Counted from the first letter of the stretch, positions 21,190-32,553 are shown. The stretch: DNA of 64,000 bases from Gracilaria vermiculophylla (GCA_019155205.2 JAHNZQ020000181.1:686903-750902); one strand, 5' to 3'. A program made the numbers and translations. Notes: generated by a model from the sequence alone, not told the origin.

Positions 21190-23290
21190 TAGACAATAGA
21201 TGCTCGGCTACTTGAATTAAAGGAGCAGTAATTCGTCAAGTAGCAGTAATTCCAATATTTTGTCGGATTACCATGCTGAATAAATTGATCTCTGCAGGAG
21301 AAAAACTTTTCCTGTAACGTGAGAAGAGCCCGGAAGTTTGACTGGTGTTCCTTGATCACAAGTTCTTCCTGAAAACTTTATAGGTTTATGTAGTGCAACG
21401 CCAAAGGCGGGAAAACACCACGAAGACGTTCGGGATCTTCCCCTTCTAGGGTAGCAAAGCAAACAGAGCCACTCTGGGCGTGCCACGGCGAAGCCGATTT
21501 GTAAGATCGAGGGCAGCCCTTCAGGCGGTTACCTAGAGTGTTGGATATGAGATTCCCCCAATGGAGCGACAGGAACCACGAGTGATCGGTACGGAGTCTC
21601 GCGAGCGAGCAAGAGTGAAGGGTACGGTAGGTACCCGGAGCGACAGCGTGTCCACCGGTGTGTGGGCACGGGACAAAAAGAGCAACAAAAACAGGGCCCA
21701 ATACTGGGGCGAGGACACGACAATGTCGGTAAGAAATGGATACCAGTTGTGGTGACACTCTCTAAGTCTCGAGGGAGGATGAACTGCCGTGCAAACGGGT
21801 GCTAACACGCAGCAGCGGTAAGCAACACCGGAGGCGGAAAAGTTCAGAGCCACAACCCTCTTGGGGGTCTCTTCGGGTTTACTGGACAGCCACCGTAGTG
21901 GGGTATATATACTGTAGTCGGCGCGCCACCCTGACAGTGGGGCGCGCCGCCCAAAATTATCTGAGTAAAATATCTAATTTGTCCAGCAATGCCATGCACC
22001 CCTACTGTACCCACGTGTGTGACTCGGCAGTCCGGCGTGCGCTTCAACGGCTAACCGCTGCGCTAATCATCATAAAATAACCATACCTCTTCGGAGGGCA
22101 AGTACCGACTAAGTCGTGAGAAATCCCCCAGAAGGGCGTTGCACTTCAGTTTATTGTACTGATATGTATCGTTTCCAGTTAGAGACTTTGGGCTGCTGTT
22201 TTCACAATTGCAAGTCGAATAGAGGTTCTTTAGGACTTCCATATAAGCCTTTACTGTAGTGCAAAAGCCCGCAAGCGAAAAAAGCATAGGAAGACGTCCA
22301 AAGCTTGCTCTGCAGAGGTAGTTCGGCCGTAGAGCTCTCTGGAGGGAACAACAAGACAGTTTCGGATATTAGATAGAGATTGCCCCGGCAGCGCTTTGCG
22401 GGAGAGTTATGAAAAAGATCCACACTAGGTGAGTGTGTGAGTGTTTATGTAGAGGAAAGAGATAGAAAATGAAGGGAGAGCTCGGGTCATGAGATCAACA
22501 AGGTGGAGGATGTATCACCAACGTAGTAAAAAGGGAGGGAGCCATATGGCAAGCAACGGCGAGCCGTGAAGATTCTGAAACATGGAGAGAGTAAAGTGAG
22601 ACTGGTAATACCCCAAGTATGGGCGCTCTCAGCGAACATGGCGGATGAGCAACATTACGCTACGGGATATCCCGTGTGAGAGGCAAATAACGACATAGGC
22701 GGAAGGCTCAGAGCCGGATCCTTGGTTTCTTATTACTGAAAGCGGCGGTGGTGACGCCGGCACCCTTAAATAATGTACTGCTAATTAAATAAATAAGAAA
22801 ATTCTAAATAAACAAATATCCGGCCACTTGGGGCACCACCCGTGCACTGTCCCAGGGACCGGTCTTTCCGTGAGGTCCCCATGCCATACGTGTATTGCTC
22901 GTGCCGTTGGGCCGCTTGTGCGGGAATTAGTCAAATCAGCCTTCTATCGCAGGCTTCTCGGTAAAAGTACATGTACGGGAGTCCCCCGAAAACCCGTCGT
23001 GCACTTCATGTATTAATGATATTCATCGTTTCTTGTAGGAGACTTTAGGCTGCTTCTTTCACGATGGCAAGTCAAATAGTTTCGAAGCAAACCACTGGGG
23101 AATATAGATTGCCGAGATCGAAGTCTTAGTACCGGCGATGCATATCATCTCACACTACACATCATGTCGCGCACATGATATTTGGGTGATTTGAGATAGA
23201 ATTCCGGTGTAAAAGGGTACAAAAAAGTGATATTTGTCTCATGCCAGGCCTTCTATAAACCAATATCCACATAATCCGTTGCACAGGATC
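21190..23290. other. GC-rich repeat-like DNA, no supported gene
   Basis: 21,360-22,080 is GC-richer than its surroundings and contains GTATATATACTG at 21,903 (promoter-like) followed by GGCGCGCC blocks in inverted orientation. 21,390-21,440 and 22,255-22,310 are members of the repeat also seen at 3,690-3,750. 22,720-22,990 is related to 4,200-4,480. All ORFs here look fortuitous. Confidence 0.4.
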
Positions 23291-23293
23291 ATT

Positions 23294-23530
23294 TCATTCC
23301 CTGGTGATCGCTCCTGTCCATCCAGACATAAATCTGGCTTCCTCAAAGTTCTTTGGGACTTTTCCAGAATTCTCAAGATATTTTAAGCTCGAGTGAGCGA
23401 CCATACAGCTAAACAGAGCAGCATCGAGGTGTTCCTTATCTTCTTTGTTAATTTTACTCTCGGCCTCGTTCCCTTGCAAGTAGTGGAAGCCGATTAGTCT
23501 ACCTCTACATGGGATTTGTTTTTTAGCCAC
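23294..23530 (-). other. Hypothetical 78-codon ORF
   Basis: A charged, helix-prone peptide (IGFHYLQGNEAESKINKED, HLDAALFSCMVAHSSLKYLE, EARFMSGWTG). The composition looks like real coding sequence, but no family is recognised. There is no supporting neighbour. It may be a transposon fragment. Confidence 0.25.
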
Positions 23531-23539
23531 TTTGAACTC

Positions 23540-24267
23540 CTGTTCCCGGGCAGCAACATTTCGTCTTGTACATTTTTGGATCTATATATAAACGCGTGAC
23601 CTTCCTGTCCAAACTTCAATAAGTTGGAGAAGTCAAGTTTCTGACCGAACCAGGGAGTACACGGTGTCCTTATTCCGGCTCAAGAGTTAATCAACCAGTT
23701 GCGCAAGTATCTCACGTGAAACACGACTTCCTACTACAATACGAGTGCACGCAGAGAGGCCATCGGGAGTGTTCATTTCAATTTTTGCAAGCTTTAAATA
23801 ATCATCTCCACCCCATTTATTTGGTGTGGGTATGGAGGAGTATATTCGAAAATTATTCCGTTTTCCATAGCATATGCAATGTCATCATTCCAACAGTGTT
23901 CACCAGCTCCATCACGGCAAACGCGGTAAAAAAGATTAGGGAATAATTAGTTTTCTATGTGAGCCGTGCACCATCTGACTGAGTGAAAAAATGGGAATTT
24001 GGATGCAGGGAGTAGGTAGAGCACATTCCGATATAGTCGCCAAAAAGAACTTGGATTTACTGGATTCCTTGTAGAAAAGAGAGTTCATGGGACGTATGAG
24101 ATCTTGTTGCGTCTGTTATAGATGCTTGCACGCGATAGACAGAGATTGCTGAAGCGTTGCGTATCTCAAACTAGCTTAAATGGGTGAAAAAAAGTAAAAA
24201 CTATTATCTTCTGCAGGTAGGAGTTGATAAAGAGATTTGCATAGTTCAGGGCAAAAACGTCTGGTAC
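23540..24267. other. No recognisable feature
   Basis: A TCTATATATAAACG TATA-like string lies at about 23,581. No gene follows it on either strand that I can support. Confidence 0.35.
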
Positions 24268-24814
24268 TGTCAGCCCTCCTCTCGAGGTAGTAAAGCACAA
24301 CGTCCGTTAGGAGTTTTTGTTGCCTTCAAAGGCGCGTATTCCTAAAGGTGGTCTCCGGTATCCGCTGTCGCGAGCCGGAGAAATTCTCAAAAGGGATTCG
24401 CAAACACCAAGCGGAGGGGGAGGTTCACTGGGCGGACAATGCTCCTACAGGCGCTGCTATGATGCGACCTGGCGATCGGCGTCTTAGAAACCTGCGTTGA
24501 TCGACGAGAGACTCCAACCGGAAAATGTAGAAGAAGACTCAAGGGTGCTTGCCTTTACTTCCCCAAAGGTGGAGCTCAACCGGCAGCTTAAATATCAAGC
24601 CGGGAGCCCGCCTCGGCAGGTCGCAGTACTGTGCTAATTACCCGCATGAAATACCTAAAATAAATACTAAATTCTACCGTACCTTAAGGATACTGTAGCG
24701 CACGCGGGCGAGATTATGCACCACGTGGCCCAGCCAATAAATTACGAACCCTCCTTAGGAATATTATAGCTTAAGGCCAAACCACCTTATTTCCGTAGGA
24801 GCCACTCTACTACA
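24268..24814 (-). mobile_element. Solo LTR-like repeat, family R, copy 2
   Basis: Full-length match, inverted, to 7936-8480 (547 bp). Starts TGTCAGCCC and ends CTACTACA on the plus strand. It immediately precedes the Tc1-C sequence. Flanking pentamers (GGTAC, ATCAC) differ. Confidence 0.65.
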
Positions 24815-25640
24815 ATCACAAGCAAAAGAAAGTTGTCTGGTGTTCTGGGAAAGCCTTCTGAAAGAAAGAACGGGAAAATGTGATTTTTACTGATGCAGAG
24901 AAGTTCATTTTGGGCGGACCAGATCTATAAAACTTTTATTGGCATGAACGTCGTTAAGGATCTCATGAAGTTTATACGAGGCATTTGGGTGGAGGCTTTG
25001 TAATGGTGTAGGCGGGCATTCTTAAAAATTGTTTCACTAAAATAGCATATAATGAAACAACCATGAACGCGGAAAAACAACAAGAATTTCTATACATTTA
25101 TTTGCTCCTTTTCGGTATTTGTTTCCATGAAGAAAATTTTATTTTTCAACAGAATAATGCGCCTGTACACAAAAACTTGGCTACAGGAGTCAGAGGTTTC
25201 TGTTTTTGAGTGGCCGGCGCGCTCACCAGATTTAAACCCAATCACAAACGTTTGGGGACAGCTGACGAGGATGGTTTATGCGCATGGGAGGCAATTTCAG
25301 ACAGATTTTAAACTCAGAAACTGTATTAAAAATTGCTGGAAATCTATAAAAGTTTCAAATGTGAATGAGTTCATCAATCAGATGCCGAAACGTGGCATTA
25401 GCGTAATACAGCAAAGGGGATGCAAATTAAACTATTGAGCGTCTCGCAGTAAAGATTTGTTACTGATGAACGTATGTTTTTGAAACGGTTTTTTCACTTT
25501 ACTTTTTTCTGAAACCTATTTTTGTAGGCGTACAGTATACATATGGTAGTTTTTTTGAGATTTCACGGCATGTCGTATGTTTTTGGAAGTCTGTATGTTT
25601 TTGAAACGCCCTGTATCGTTTGTCAAGTACGCAAATCATC
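24815..25640 (+). mobile_element. Tc1/mariner element Tc1-C, 5' truncated
   Basis: Begins at AATCACAAGC, homologous to an internal site of Tc1-A. The DDE region can be followed through stops (FTDAEKFILGGPD, RHLGGGF), then in one frame from 25127: EWPARSPDLNPITNVW, MVYAHGRQFQTDFKLRNCI, MPKRGISVIQQRGC. The 3' end near 25,500-25,620 has repeated GTATGTTTTTG and TTTTTGAAACGCCCTG, the inverse of the Tc1-B outer end, taken as the TIR. Confidence 0.8.
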
Positions 25641-25659
25641 GCTATCGCGCATGTGTGCG

Positions 25660-26170
25660 AGGGACGGTGTGAATGACGCAACTTGGAGCCATACGTTGGG
25701 ATGCGCAATGCTGTCCACCCGTTACTCTTTATTGTGCACTGGAAAAGCGCGAACGGCGGTTCCACCAACCTCGACTCCCCTGGTGAGTCAAGCCACCGAT
25801 CTCTTCATGGACAGGGGAACGGGGGCGGGGCGCTTCAGTAATAGTGTGGGCAGGCTAGTGTCGACACAAGAAGACAAACGGGCTGACCACAAGCGCGCCG
25901 GACAACATGGCCGACAACATGTCATCGAGGGGTTGCGGGAATGAATCATGGAAAGCGCAATCACCGCGGGTCATTCGTGATCAAAAGCACGCCCTCCGAC
26001 AGCGAGAGACGTAATGGAGTAATGCGTTATGTTACAGTTAACAACTAGTTCGCAAGTCAATCAAAAGTGGCAAGCCGCGCCTCCCATCCCTCGTCAACAG
26101 CCGCGCGGCGGCGCGGCGGCGCCAAACCCAGAACGCGCCCGTCAGCGAACGCACAAGCGCCACGCCCCCC
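25660..26170. repeat. Repeat copy, then boundary to the GC-rich gene island
   Basis: 25,670-25,790 is related to 5,130-5,260. After about 26,070 base composition rises sharply to the extreme GC of the gene island. No gene is supported before the kinase stop codon at 26180. Confidence 0.4.
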
Positions 26171-26179
26171 ACACAACCG

Positions 26180-27852
26180 TCACGAATAGGGCGGAGGCAC
26201 CAAGCCGTGTCCGCGGGCGGGCAGCAGACGGGCGCGCCGCCCGTCGCGCGCCTCCGGCGCAGCACGCGCGCGAGTGCGCGCGCCGCGGCAATAAGCGCGG
26301 CAGCCGCCGCCCGCGGCGGGCAGGCGACGTCCGGGCGCGCAGCGCCTCTCGCCGCGCGCGCCTGCGCGCGGCACGCCGGCGCACGGCGGCGGCGGCACGG
26401 CGGCGGCGCGCCAGGGCGGCGGTTCGATGCCCACCTCCTCTGCCCACAGCGACTGCTTGAACACGAAGCACTCGTCCGCGCGCGGGGAGCGTCTGAAGAA
26501 CGGCTCCGACTTGGACTTTTGCAGCGGGCCGCCCACGTCCTTGGACAGCTGCGACATGTCGCCTAGCGACGCGTCCTTGTGCCGCCCCGGTTCGTCCGCG
26601 CACACGTCCTTTCGCCGCCACTGCAGCGGCGCCTTGCGCCCGGTCTCTACCGCAGTGTGCGCCGGCTGCACGGCGTTGTGAAGCTCGGGCATGGGCGGCG
26701 GCGAGTCGCGCCCACGCGCCAGAGAGCCCCGCACAAACGGGTCGCACAGAGCCTCCTTGGCGGTGATGCGCTGATCCGGGTCGTACTGCAACATGCGCTT
26801 AGCCAGCGAGAGGAACACGTCGTAGTCCAATTCGGAGTGGCCGCCGCTGACGCGCTTCCGCCGGCCGTTGGTGCCGCCGGTGTGGTAGTGCACAAAATGC
26901 TCGATTGGCTTGGAGCGCGGCGCATTGCCGGCATGCACGGAGGAAGGGTTCGGACGCAGACTCCACTCGCCGCTGTCGGGGTGCTGCTCGAAAAACCGCG
27001 AGCTCTTGGAGCCGCGTTCCAGCATGTGTTCGGGCGGGAGCCCCAGGCGCTCGACGATGATGGCGATCTGGTCGGCCTCGTCATTGCCCGCGAACAGCGG
27101 GTAGCCCGTGTGCAGCTCGATGAGCATGCAGCCCAGGCTCCACACGTCAACCTGGGTGGAGTACGGCAGGCCAAGGATGACTTCCGGGGCGCGGTAGAAG
27201 CGCGACTGCACATACGAGAACATGGATTGCGAAATGCGGCAACTGGCGCCGAAATCGACCACCTTGATGGCGCTGCGCTGCGGGTGGCGCAGCAACACGT
27301 TCTCCGGCTTGAGGTCGCAGTGCACGATGTTGACATCAGCGCGCGCCAGAAACGAGAGGCAGGAGAGGATCTGTTTGCAGAACTTGCGCACAAGGTTGAG
27401 ACTAACGCCATAAAAGTCGGTGCTTCGCAAGAGGTCGTAGAGCGAGAACGAAAGCAACTCGAGGACCAAGCAGTGGTGACCTCGAAAGATAAACTTGTCG
27501 CGCAGGCGCATGATGGAGTGCGAGTCTAGCGGATCGATGCGGTTGAGGTAGGAGGTCATGCGCGCCTCGCTGAGCGCCTGCTCGACGTACAGCGAGTTGT
27601 TCTTGATGATTTTGATGGCGACATGGGCGTTGAGCACGGTGTCATAGGCGCGCACGACCTGGCCGAACGAGCCCCTTCCGATGACCTTTTCCAGGGTGTA
27701 GCGATTGTTGAAGAGCTCGCCGGTGCGAACAATGTAGTCAAAGTTCTTGTCGCAGTACTGGACGGACAGCGGGGAGGGGGCGGAGCGGCTGGCGCGCCCA
27801 GAGTGGGTCTTGTGGTGCGACGATGGCGCGGGCGAGCGCGAGGCGGACGACT

Positions 27853-27898
<46 letters not shown>

Positions 27899-28198
27899 AG
27901 GGCGCGGCGGCGATTGAGACTGCGATTGCGATTGCGGCTGCGACTCGGGGTGCAGCGGGTGCAGGGCGGCGGTGGAGGCGTGGAAGAAAGAGCGGTTGAT
28001 GGCCTGGTACGTTTGCATGAGACTGACGGTCAAGCTGACGACGGGGGCGGCGTAGCGCGCGCGGTGCTCGATGGCGGTGCGGCGCTGCTGGTGCAGCTGT
28101 TTGGCGCGCGGCGCCACCTCGACGGCGCTCTTCTTGGCCAGGTAGGAGTTGCAGGCGCGGAAGTTGCCGCGCCGGCGCCGGCCGCGCGCGGCATCCAT
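26180..28198 (-). CDS. DYRK1-class dual-specificity protein kinase
   Basis: 672 residues from ATG 28198 (MDAARG); longer open frame upstream is Arg/Ala/Pro filler with poorer start context. Order: low-complexity N-terminus with an Ala tract (27857-27898), a DYRK-homology box (NFDYIVRTGELFNNRYTLE), then kinase domain about 165-480: G-loop GRGSFGQVV, ATP lysine K196, catalytic loop HCDLKPEN with D295, DFG D315, activation-loop Y329-V-Q followed by SRFYRAPEV, GCMLIELHTGYPLFAG. The Y-x-Q-SRFYR activation loop and the box before the domain define DYRK (Minibrain) kinases, which autophosphorylate that Tyr and then phosphorylate Ser/Thr. The closest resemblance is to the DYRK1 group. The C-terminal about 190 residues are unconserved and GC-driven. 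Intronless. It is the first gene of the island. Confidence 0.93.
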
Positions 28199-28744
28199 GG
28201 CGCGGCGGGGCGGGAGGGGGGGAGGGCGGGGGGGGGGCGCGGCGGGATGGGAGGGGAAGGGGGAGGCACGGGGGGGGGGGGGGGAAGCGGCGGTGCGCGG
28301 AGCGGCGGCGCGCGGCGGGCGCAGTTGGCGCGCGTGAAACGCAAGCGCGCGTGAAACGCAAGCGCGCTCGAAACGCAAGCGGGCGCGCGAAACGCAAGGC
28401 GGCGCGCGAAACGCAAGCGCGTCCAAAACGACGGCGCGACGATGCGCGCGCGCGCGCGCGCGCGCGCGCGTGTGGACCGCCGCTTTTGCGCGGCCGCCAC
28501 GGGGGAGCGGCGGCCGCGCCGCTTTGACGGACCGCGGCCGCGCGGGGGGGCGCGGCATCGCGGCGGCGCTCACCGCGCCGCGGCGGCGCGGCTGGCGCCG
28601 AGCGCGCGATGCGCCGCTCCCCCCCCCGCCGGCGCTCGCTGTCCGCGCGCGCGCAGCGGCCGCCGCGACACCGCGGGCACTGCCCCGTCGCGGCCGCCGC
28701 GCGCTGCGCGGCGCGGCGCGGCGCGGCGCGGCGCGGCGCGCGCC
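28199..28744. other. GC-extreme intergenic spacer with simple repeats
   Basis: Contains homopolymer G runs (28271-28283), several direct repeats of a CGTGAAACGCAAGCGCG-like unit (28330-28425), and an alternating CG dinucleotide tract (28443-28470), a potential Z-DNA former. It is upstream of the kinase start and downstream of the mitoferrin stop. The long open frames on both strands here are composition artefacts. Confidence 0.6.
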
Positions 28745-29782
28745 TCACTGCGCGCCGCCGCCCAGCGCGTGCTTGCCGAACTCGTACGTCGTCCAGCAGA
28801 TGGCCGCGGCCGGCGTGTGGAACAGCACGCGCGCGCGCACGCCGCTCAGCAGCCCGCGCGCGCCCTCCTCCACGCCGATGCTCCGCAGCGCGTGCACCAG
28901 CCCGCCGTAGCGCCGCGCGCCCACCTCGCCCTGCGTCTGCAGCCGCGTCTTCACCACGTCCAGCGGGTTGGTGGCCGCCGCCGCCATCGCCCCCGCCGCC
29001 GCCCCCGCCGCGCAGTGCGACCCCGCCGAGAACTGCCGCCGCCCCTCGCCCACGTCGCGCCACTCCACAATCGCCCGCTTCGCCGCCTCGTACCCGCAGA
29101 AGTACACCGTCGTGAACGGCACGTTCATCAGCAGCGTCGCCTTGTAGCCCGCGAAGAACGCGCGCCCGCCGTGGTGCTGCCACACCTGCCGCGCGCACTG
29201 CGCCACCGACGGGTACACCTCCCGTCCGCACAGCTGCATGCGCTGCTTCACCACGTCCAGAGGCGTCATCACCCCGTCGCTCACCACCGTGGCGCACACG
29301 CCGGCCACCGCCGTCGCCCCCGCATGCAGCCCCCCGTCGCCCTCCTCCCCCCCCGTCAGCGTCTTGCGCACCGCCTCGTACGTTGCGAAGTGCAACGCGT
29401 GCGCCGGACCGGCCGACAGCGCCACCGCCCCCACGCCGCGCCACAGCGCGCGCGGGCCCTCGGCCGCCACGATGGCGCGCGTCGTGCGCCCCATGCTGCC
29501 GCTGGCGTAGTCGCGCTGCGCCACGTACGACTGCATCCGCGTCTTCACCGTGTCGACGGGGAACATCGCCATGTGCTCCGTCATGCCGGCTACCGCCCCG
29601 GCCACCATGTGCTGCACCGCCGTCAGCTGTTCGTCGTCCTCGGCGCAGAACACGCCCGCCTTGGCGCTCTCGCCGAGCGGCTCGGCGCGCGGCAGCGGCA
29701 CCGCCACCGCCGCCACCGACGCCACCACCGACGGCGCTGTGCGCGCTTCGCTGTCCGGATCTCGCCCTCCGCCTCGCGCCAT
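28745..29782 (-). CDS. Mitoferrin-type mitochondrial iron carrier (SLC25A28/37, MRS3/4 family)
   Basis: 345 residues from ATG 29782, chosen for its good context (AAG-ATG-G) over an upstream ATG at 29824. It has three carrier repeats, each with the P-x-[DE]-x-x-[KR] signature: FPVDTVKTR, TPLDVVKQR and NPLDVVKTR. The first repeat reads GAVAGMTEHMAMFPVDTVKTR, very close to the mitoferrin segment (GxxEHxxM-[YF]-P). Mitoferrins import ferrous iron across the inner membrane for Fe-S cluster and haem synthesis. The Ala/Gly-rich loops reflect local GC. No intron. Divergent from MCM7, with 384 bases between start codons. A relative with other substrates is possible but less likely. Confidence 0.9.
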   Translation of the reverse strand: MARGGGRDPDSEARTAPSVVASVAAVAVPLPRAEPLGESAKAGVFCAEDDEQLTAVQHMVAGAVAGMTEHMAMFPVDTVKTRMQSYVAQRDYASGSMGRTTRAIVAAEGPRALWRGVGAVALSAGPAHALHFATYEAVRKTLTGGEEGDGGLHAGATAVAGVCATVVSDGVMTPLDVVKQRMQLCGREVYPSVAQCARQVWQHHGGRAFFAGYKATLLMNVPFTTVYFCGYEAAKRAIVEWRDVGEGRRQFSAGSHCAAGAAAGAMAAAATNPLDVVKTRLQTQGEVGARRYGGLVHALRSIGVEEGARGLLSGVRARVLFHTPAAAICWTTYEFGKHALGGGAQ

Positions 29783-29961
29783 CTTGTCCACCGCGACGGA
29801 GCAGCTGGCGCCGGCGGCGTGCATGCGCGTCGTGCAGCGGCGGCGAGGGAGCGCGACGGCGGCGCGCGCGCTGTTGAGGCGCCCCGCGCCCACCGCCCCG
29901 CGCTCACCGCCGGCGCCACGCGCCCCGTTGACGGCGCCAGCCGACGCCCGTCGCGCCGCGC

Positions 29962-30042
29962 CACGTGCCGCGCCTTCCCACCAATCACGCGGCCGCACCG
30001 TTTTGGCGGCAAACCCCCCGCACCGAAACCGTTGGCGGCAAA
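29962..30042 (+). promoter_or_regulatory. MCM7/mitoferrin intergenic promoter: CCAAT box and two E2F-type sites
   Basis: CCAAT at 29981-29985. GCGGCAAA at 30006-30013 and again at 30035-30042 are, on the other strand, TTTGCCGC, a perfect match to the E2F/DP consensus TTTSSCGC. The first sits in the near-palindrome TTTTGGCGGCAAA. CACGTG lies at 29961-29966. MCM genes are classic E2F targets in animals and plants. Function here is inferred. Confidence 0.6.
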
Positions 30043-30166
30043 CGCTCGTGCCCACCGCGTCGTACTCGTCCCCGCCCTCTCGTCCCGCCCTCGCCTAGCC
30101 GCCAGCCCGCACCGCCCTCCATCCCAGCCTTCCTCCCGCCCCGCTTCCACCTCTCGCGCTCTCATC

Positions 30167-32536
30167 ATGGCCACGCCTGACTACACCGTCATCCGTCAGC
30201 GTCTCAAGGAGTTTCTCACCAACTTTGCCGACGATGACTTCTCCGCCGGCTCCACCCTCAAGTACATGCGACAGATCAACCAAATCTACGAGCGCTCGCG
30301 CAGCTCGCTTGTCATCTCCGTCGACGACGTCTACAAGTGGGGCCTGCACGCTGCCAACTTTGCAGCATCCGAGGCCGGCGGCGTTGCCACCCTGTTGCAC
30401 GAGGACATCGTCAACAACGCCCGCCGCTACAAGGAGCTCTTCTCCGAGGCCGCCGACCTCATTATCGACGATCTGCGCGCCGCCGACCCCTCGCCACCGC
30501 TCACCGCGCACGGCGCCCCCGACAGAATTGAGGCCCTCACTGAGACCCGCCGCCAGCGCGAGCAGCACTTCCGCGATGCGCAGCTCCAGAGCGAAAACCT
30601 GGCCGCCAACGCTCACAATGTCGACAACGTCAACATCCCGCCCACACCGGCTGCCGACCCGCGCAATTTGGTGCCGGCCTCGATGACCAGGCTCTTTGAA
30701 ACGCTCCTCATCCCGCAGCCCTCCGAAAAGGCCATTCCGCTGCGCATGGTGCGCTCCGAGCACGTGGGACGCCTGGTTACCGTCTCGGGCATCGTCACTC
30801 GAATCACTGAGGTCAAGCCCAAAGTCGAGGTCGCCACTTACACCTGCCATTCGTGCGGTTATGAGGTATACCAGCAAGTGGGAGGCAAATCCTACATGCC
30901 CATCTTGTCCTGTCCGACGCAGAACCATACAAGAGGCCAAAACAACGAGTTGATCCCCAACTACAAGGCATGCAAGTTTGTCAAGTACCAAGAGCTCAAA
31001 CTTCAGGAACCCGCCGACCAGGTCCCCATCGGAAGCATTCCTCGCACCATCAACGTCAAGCTCAACGCACAACTCACTCGCACATGCACGTCAGGCGACT
31101 CGGTCGACATCTCTGGCATCTTCCTACCGGCGCCGTTCACCGGCTACATGGCCCTCAAGGCTGGATTCCTTGCCAACACGTTTTTGGAAGCCACCCACGT
31201 GCTACAAAAGAAGAAGAGCTACGACGAGACCGTTCTTGACGATGCCTCAAAGGAAGCGCTTGAAGCGCTTCGAGGAGACACCGAGGTCTACGAGCGGTTG
31301 GCCAAGTCCATTGCCCCAGAGATCTTTGGCAATGTAGATGTCAAGAAAGCGTTGCTCCTTCTGCTGCTCGGAGCCCCGCCAAAGAAATTACCGGACGGCA
31401 TGCGTTTGCGCGGAGATCTGCACATATGTCTCATGGGAGAGCCTGGTGTGGCCAAATCTCAGCTCTTAAAACACATTGCAAAGGTTGCGCCCAGAGCCGT
31501 CTACACCAACGGCAAGGGAAGCTCTGGGGTGGGTCTCACAGCTGCGATTATGCGAGACCCTGTAACGAATGAGCTTATGCTGGAGGGCGGCGCCCTCGTC
31601 CTATCGGACATGGGTATTGCTTGCATCGACGAGTTCGATAAGATGAATGAGGTCGACAGGACCGCAATTCACGAGGTGATGGAACAGCAAACCGTTTCTA
31701 TTGCAAAAGCTGGTATCACCACCAGCCTCAATGCACGGGCCTCCATTCTCGCAGCGGCCAATCCTGCGTACGGTCGATACAACAAGTCGAAGTCGGCGGC
31801 AGAGAACATCAATCTTCCGGCTGCGCTGCTCTCTCGTTTTGACTTGCTCTTTCTCCTTCTCGATGCGCCTAGCTATGAGCACGATATTCACCTGGCACGA
31901 CATGTCACTCACGTGCACAGAACCGGTGCACATCCTCCGCTCGGCTTCGAGTCGGTGAGCCCGAAAGTGATTCGAGCACACATTGCGGCCGCCCGCAAGG
32001 TGAACCCTATTGTTCCCAAGGATGGACGAATAACAGAGTTTTTGGTCAACAATTATGTTGCCATGCGAGGAGCGGATGTCGAACAAGGCCGCGATGCGCA
32101 AGGTTACACATCGCCTAGGAAATTATTGAGCATTCTTCGCCTTGCCCAGGCCTTATGCCGTCTTAGGCTTGCAGACCGGGTTGAGCTTGACGATCTTCAA
32201 GAGGCGCTTCGTCTAATGAGCGCGAGTCAAGCTTCGCTGGACGATGGTGGCAAACGGAAGAGACATCGCGAATATGATGACGATGACGATGATATTTTCA
32301 ATGAAGACAAAATGGGCAATGACGATAGTGAAGACAGCAGGATATGGAGGTTGTACACATTAATTGGTGAACATATGGTCAAGGACAATAGAACTGTGAT
32401 CGACATAGATGCCGCCGAAAAGATATGCGATGAGAATGGTTTTTCACGGGATGAACTCGTTAAGACCATTGAACAGTATGAGGATTTAGACTTGTGGGTT
32501 TACGATACTGTTGAACACAGAATTAGAATAGTATAA
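30167..32536 (+). CDS. MCM7: MCM7, replicative helicase subunit
   Basis: 789 residues from ATG 30167; the open frame extends upstream only as GC-rich noise. N-terminal MCM domain with a zinc-binding region (C227, C230, C249, H254), then DQVPIGSIPRTINV, a signature that is characteristic of the MCM7 paralogue. AAA+ core: Walker A GEPGVAKS at 424-431, Walker B IACIDEFDKM around 484-493, sensor-region ILAAANPAYGRYN, arginine finger in LLSRFD (R557). The C-terminus ends in a winged-helix-like segment after an Asp-rich linker (DDDDDD, 32279-32292). The protein forms the MCM2-7 ring that unwinds DNA at forks. The fourth zinc ligand is His instead of the usual Cys. AATAAA at 32554 gives a likely poly(A) signal. 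Intronless. Confidence 0.97.
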   Translation: MATPDYTVIRQRLKEFLTNFADDDFSAGSTLKYMRQINQIYERSRSSLVISVDDVYKWGLHAANFAASEAGGVATLLHEDIVNNARRYKELFSEAADLIIDDLRAADPSPPLTAHGAPDRIEALTETRRQREQHFRDAQLQSENLAANAHNVDNVNIPPTPAADPRNLVPASMTRLFETLLIPQPSEKAIPLRMVRSEHVGRLVTVSGIVTRITEVKPKVEVATYTCHSCGYEVYQQVGGKSYMPILSCPTQNHTRGQNNELIPNYKACKFVKYQELKLQEPADQVPIGSIPRTINVKLNAQLTRTCTSGDSVDISGIFLPAPFTGYMALKAGFLANTFLEATHVLQKKKSYDETVLDDASKEALEALRGDTEVYERLAKSIAPEIFGNVDVKKALLLLLLGAPPKKLPDGMRLRGDLHICLMGEPGVAKSQLLKHIAKVAPRAVYTNGKGSSGVGLTAAIMRDPVTNELMLEGGALVLSDMGIACIDEFDKMNEVDRTAIHEVMEQQTVSIAKAGITTSLNARASILAAANPAYGRYNKSKSAAENINLPAALLSRFDLLFLLLDAPSYEHDIHLARHVTHVHRTGAHPPLGFESVSPKVIRAHIAAARKVNPIVPKDGRITEFLVNNYVAMRGADVEQGRDAQGYTSPRKLLSILRLAQALCRLRLADRVELDDLQEALRLMSASQASLDDGGKRKRHREYDDDDDDIFNEDKMGNDDSEDSRIWRLYTLIGEHMVKDNRTVIDIDAAEKICDENGFSRDELVKTIEQYEDLDLWVYDTVEHRIRIV

Positions 32537-32553
32537 TACCATACAAGTCCTTC

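Noticed and set aside
26579..27529. 316-codon plus-strand ORF opposite the DYRK kinase
   Set aside because: It is the antisense shadow of a strongly conserved kinase domain. Its peptide is His/Arg/Gln-rich without motifs.
28442..30166. Upstream in-frame extension of MCM7 and other long ORFs across the mitoferrin gene
   Set aside because: Arg/Ala/Pro-rich noise from extreme GC. MCM7 homology starts at the ATG at 30167.
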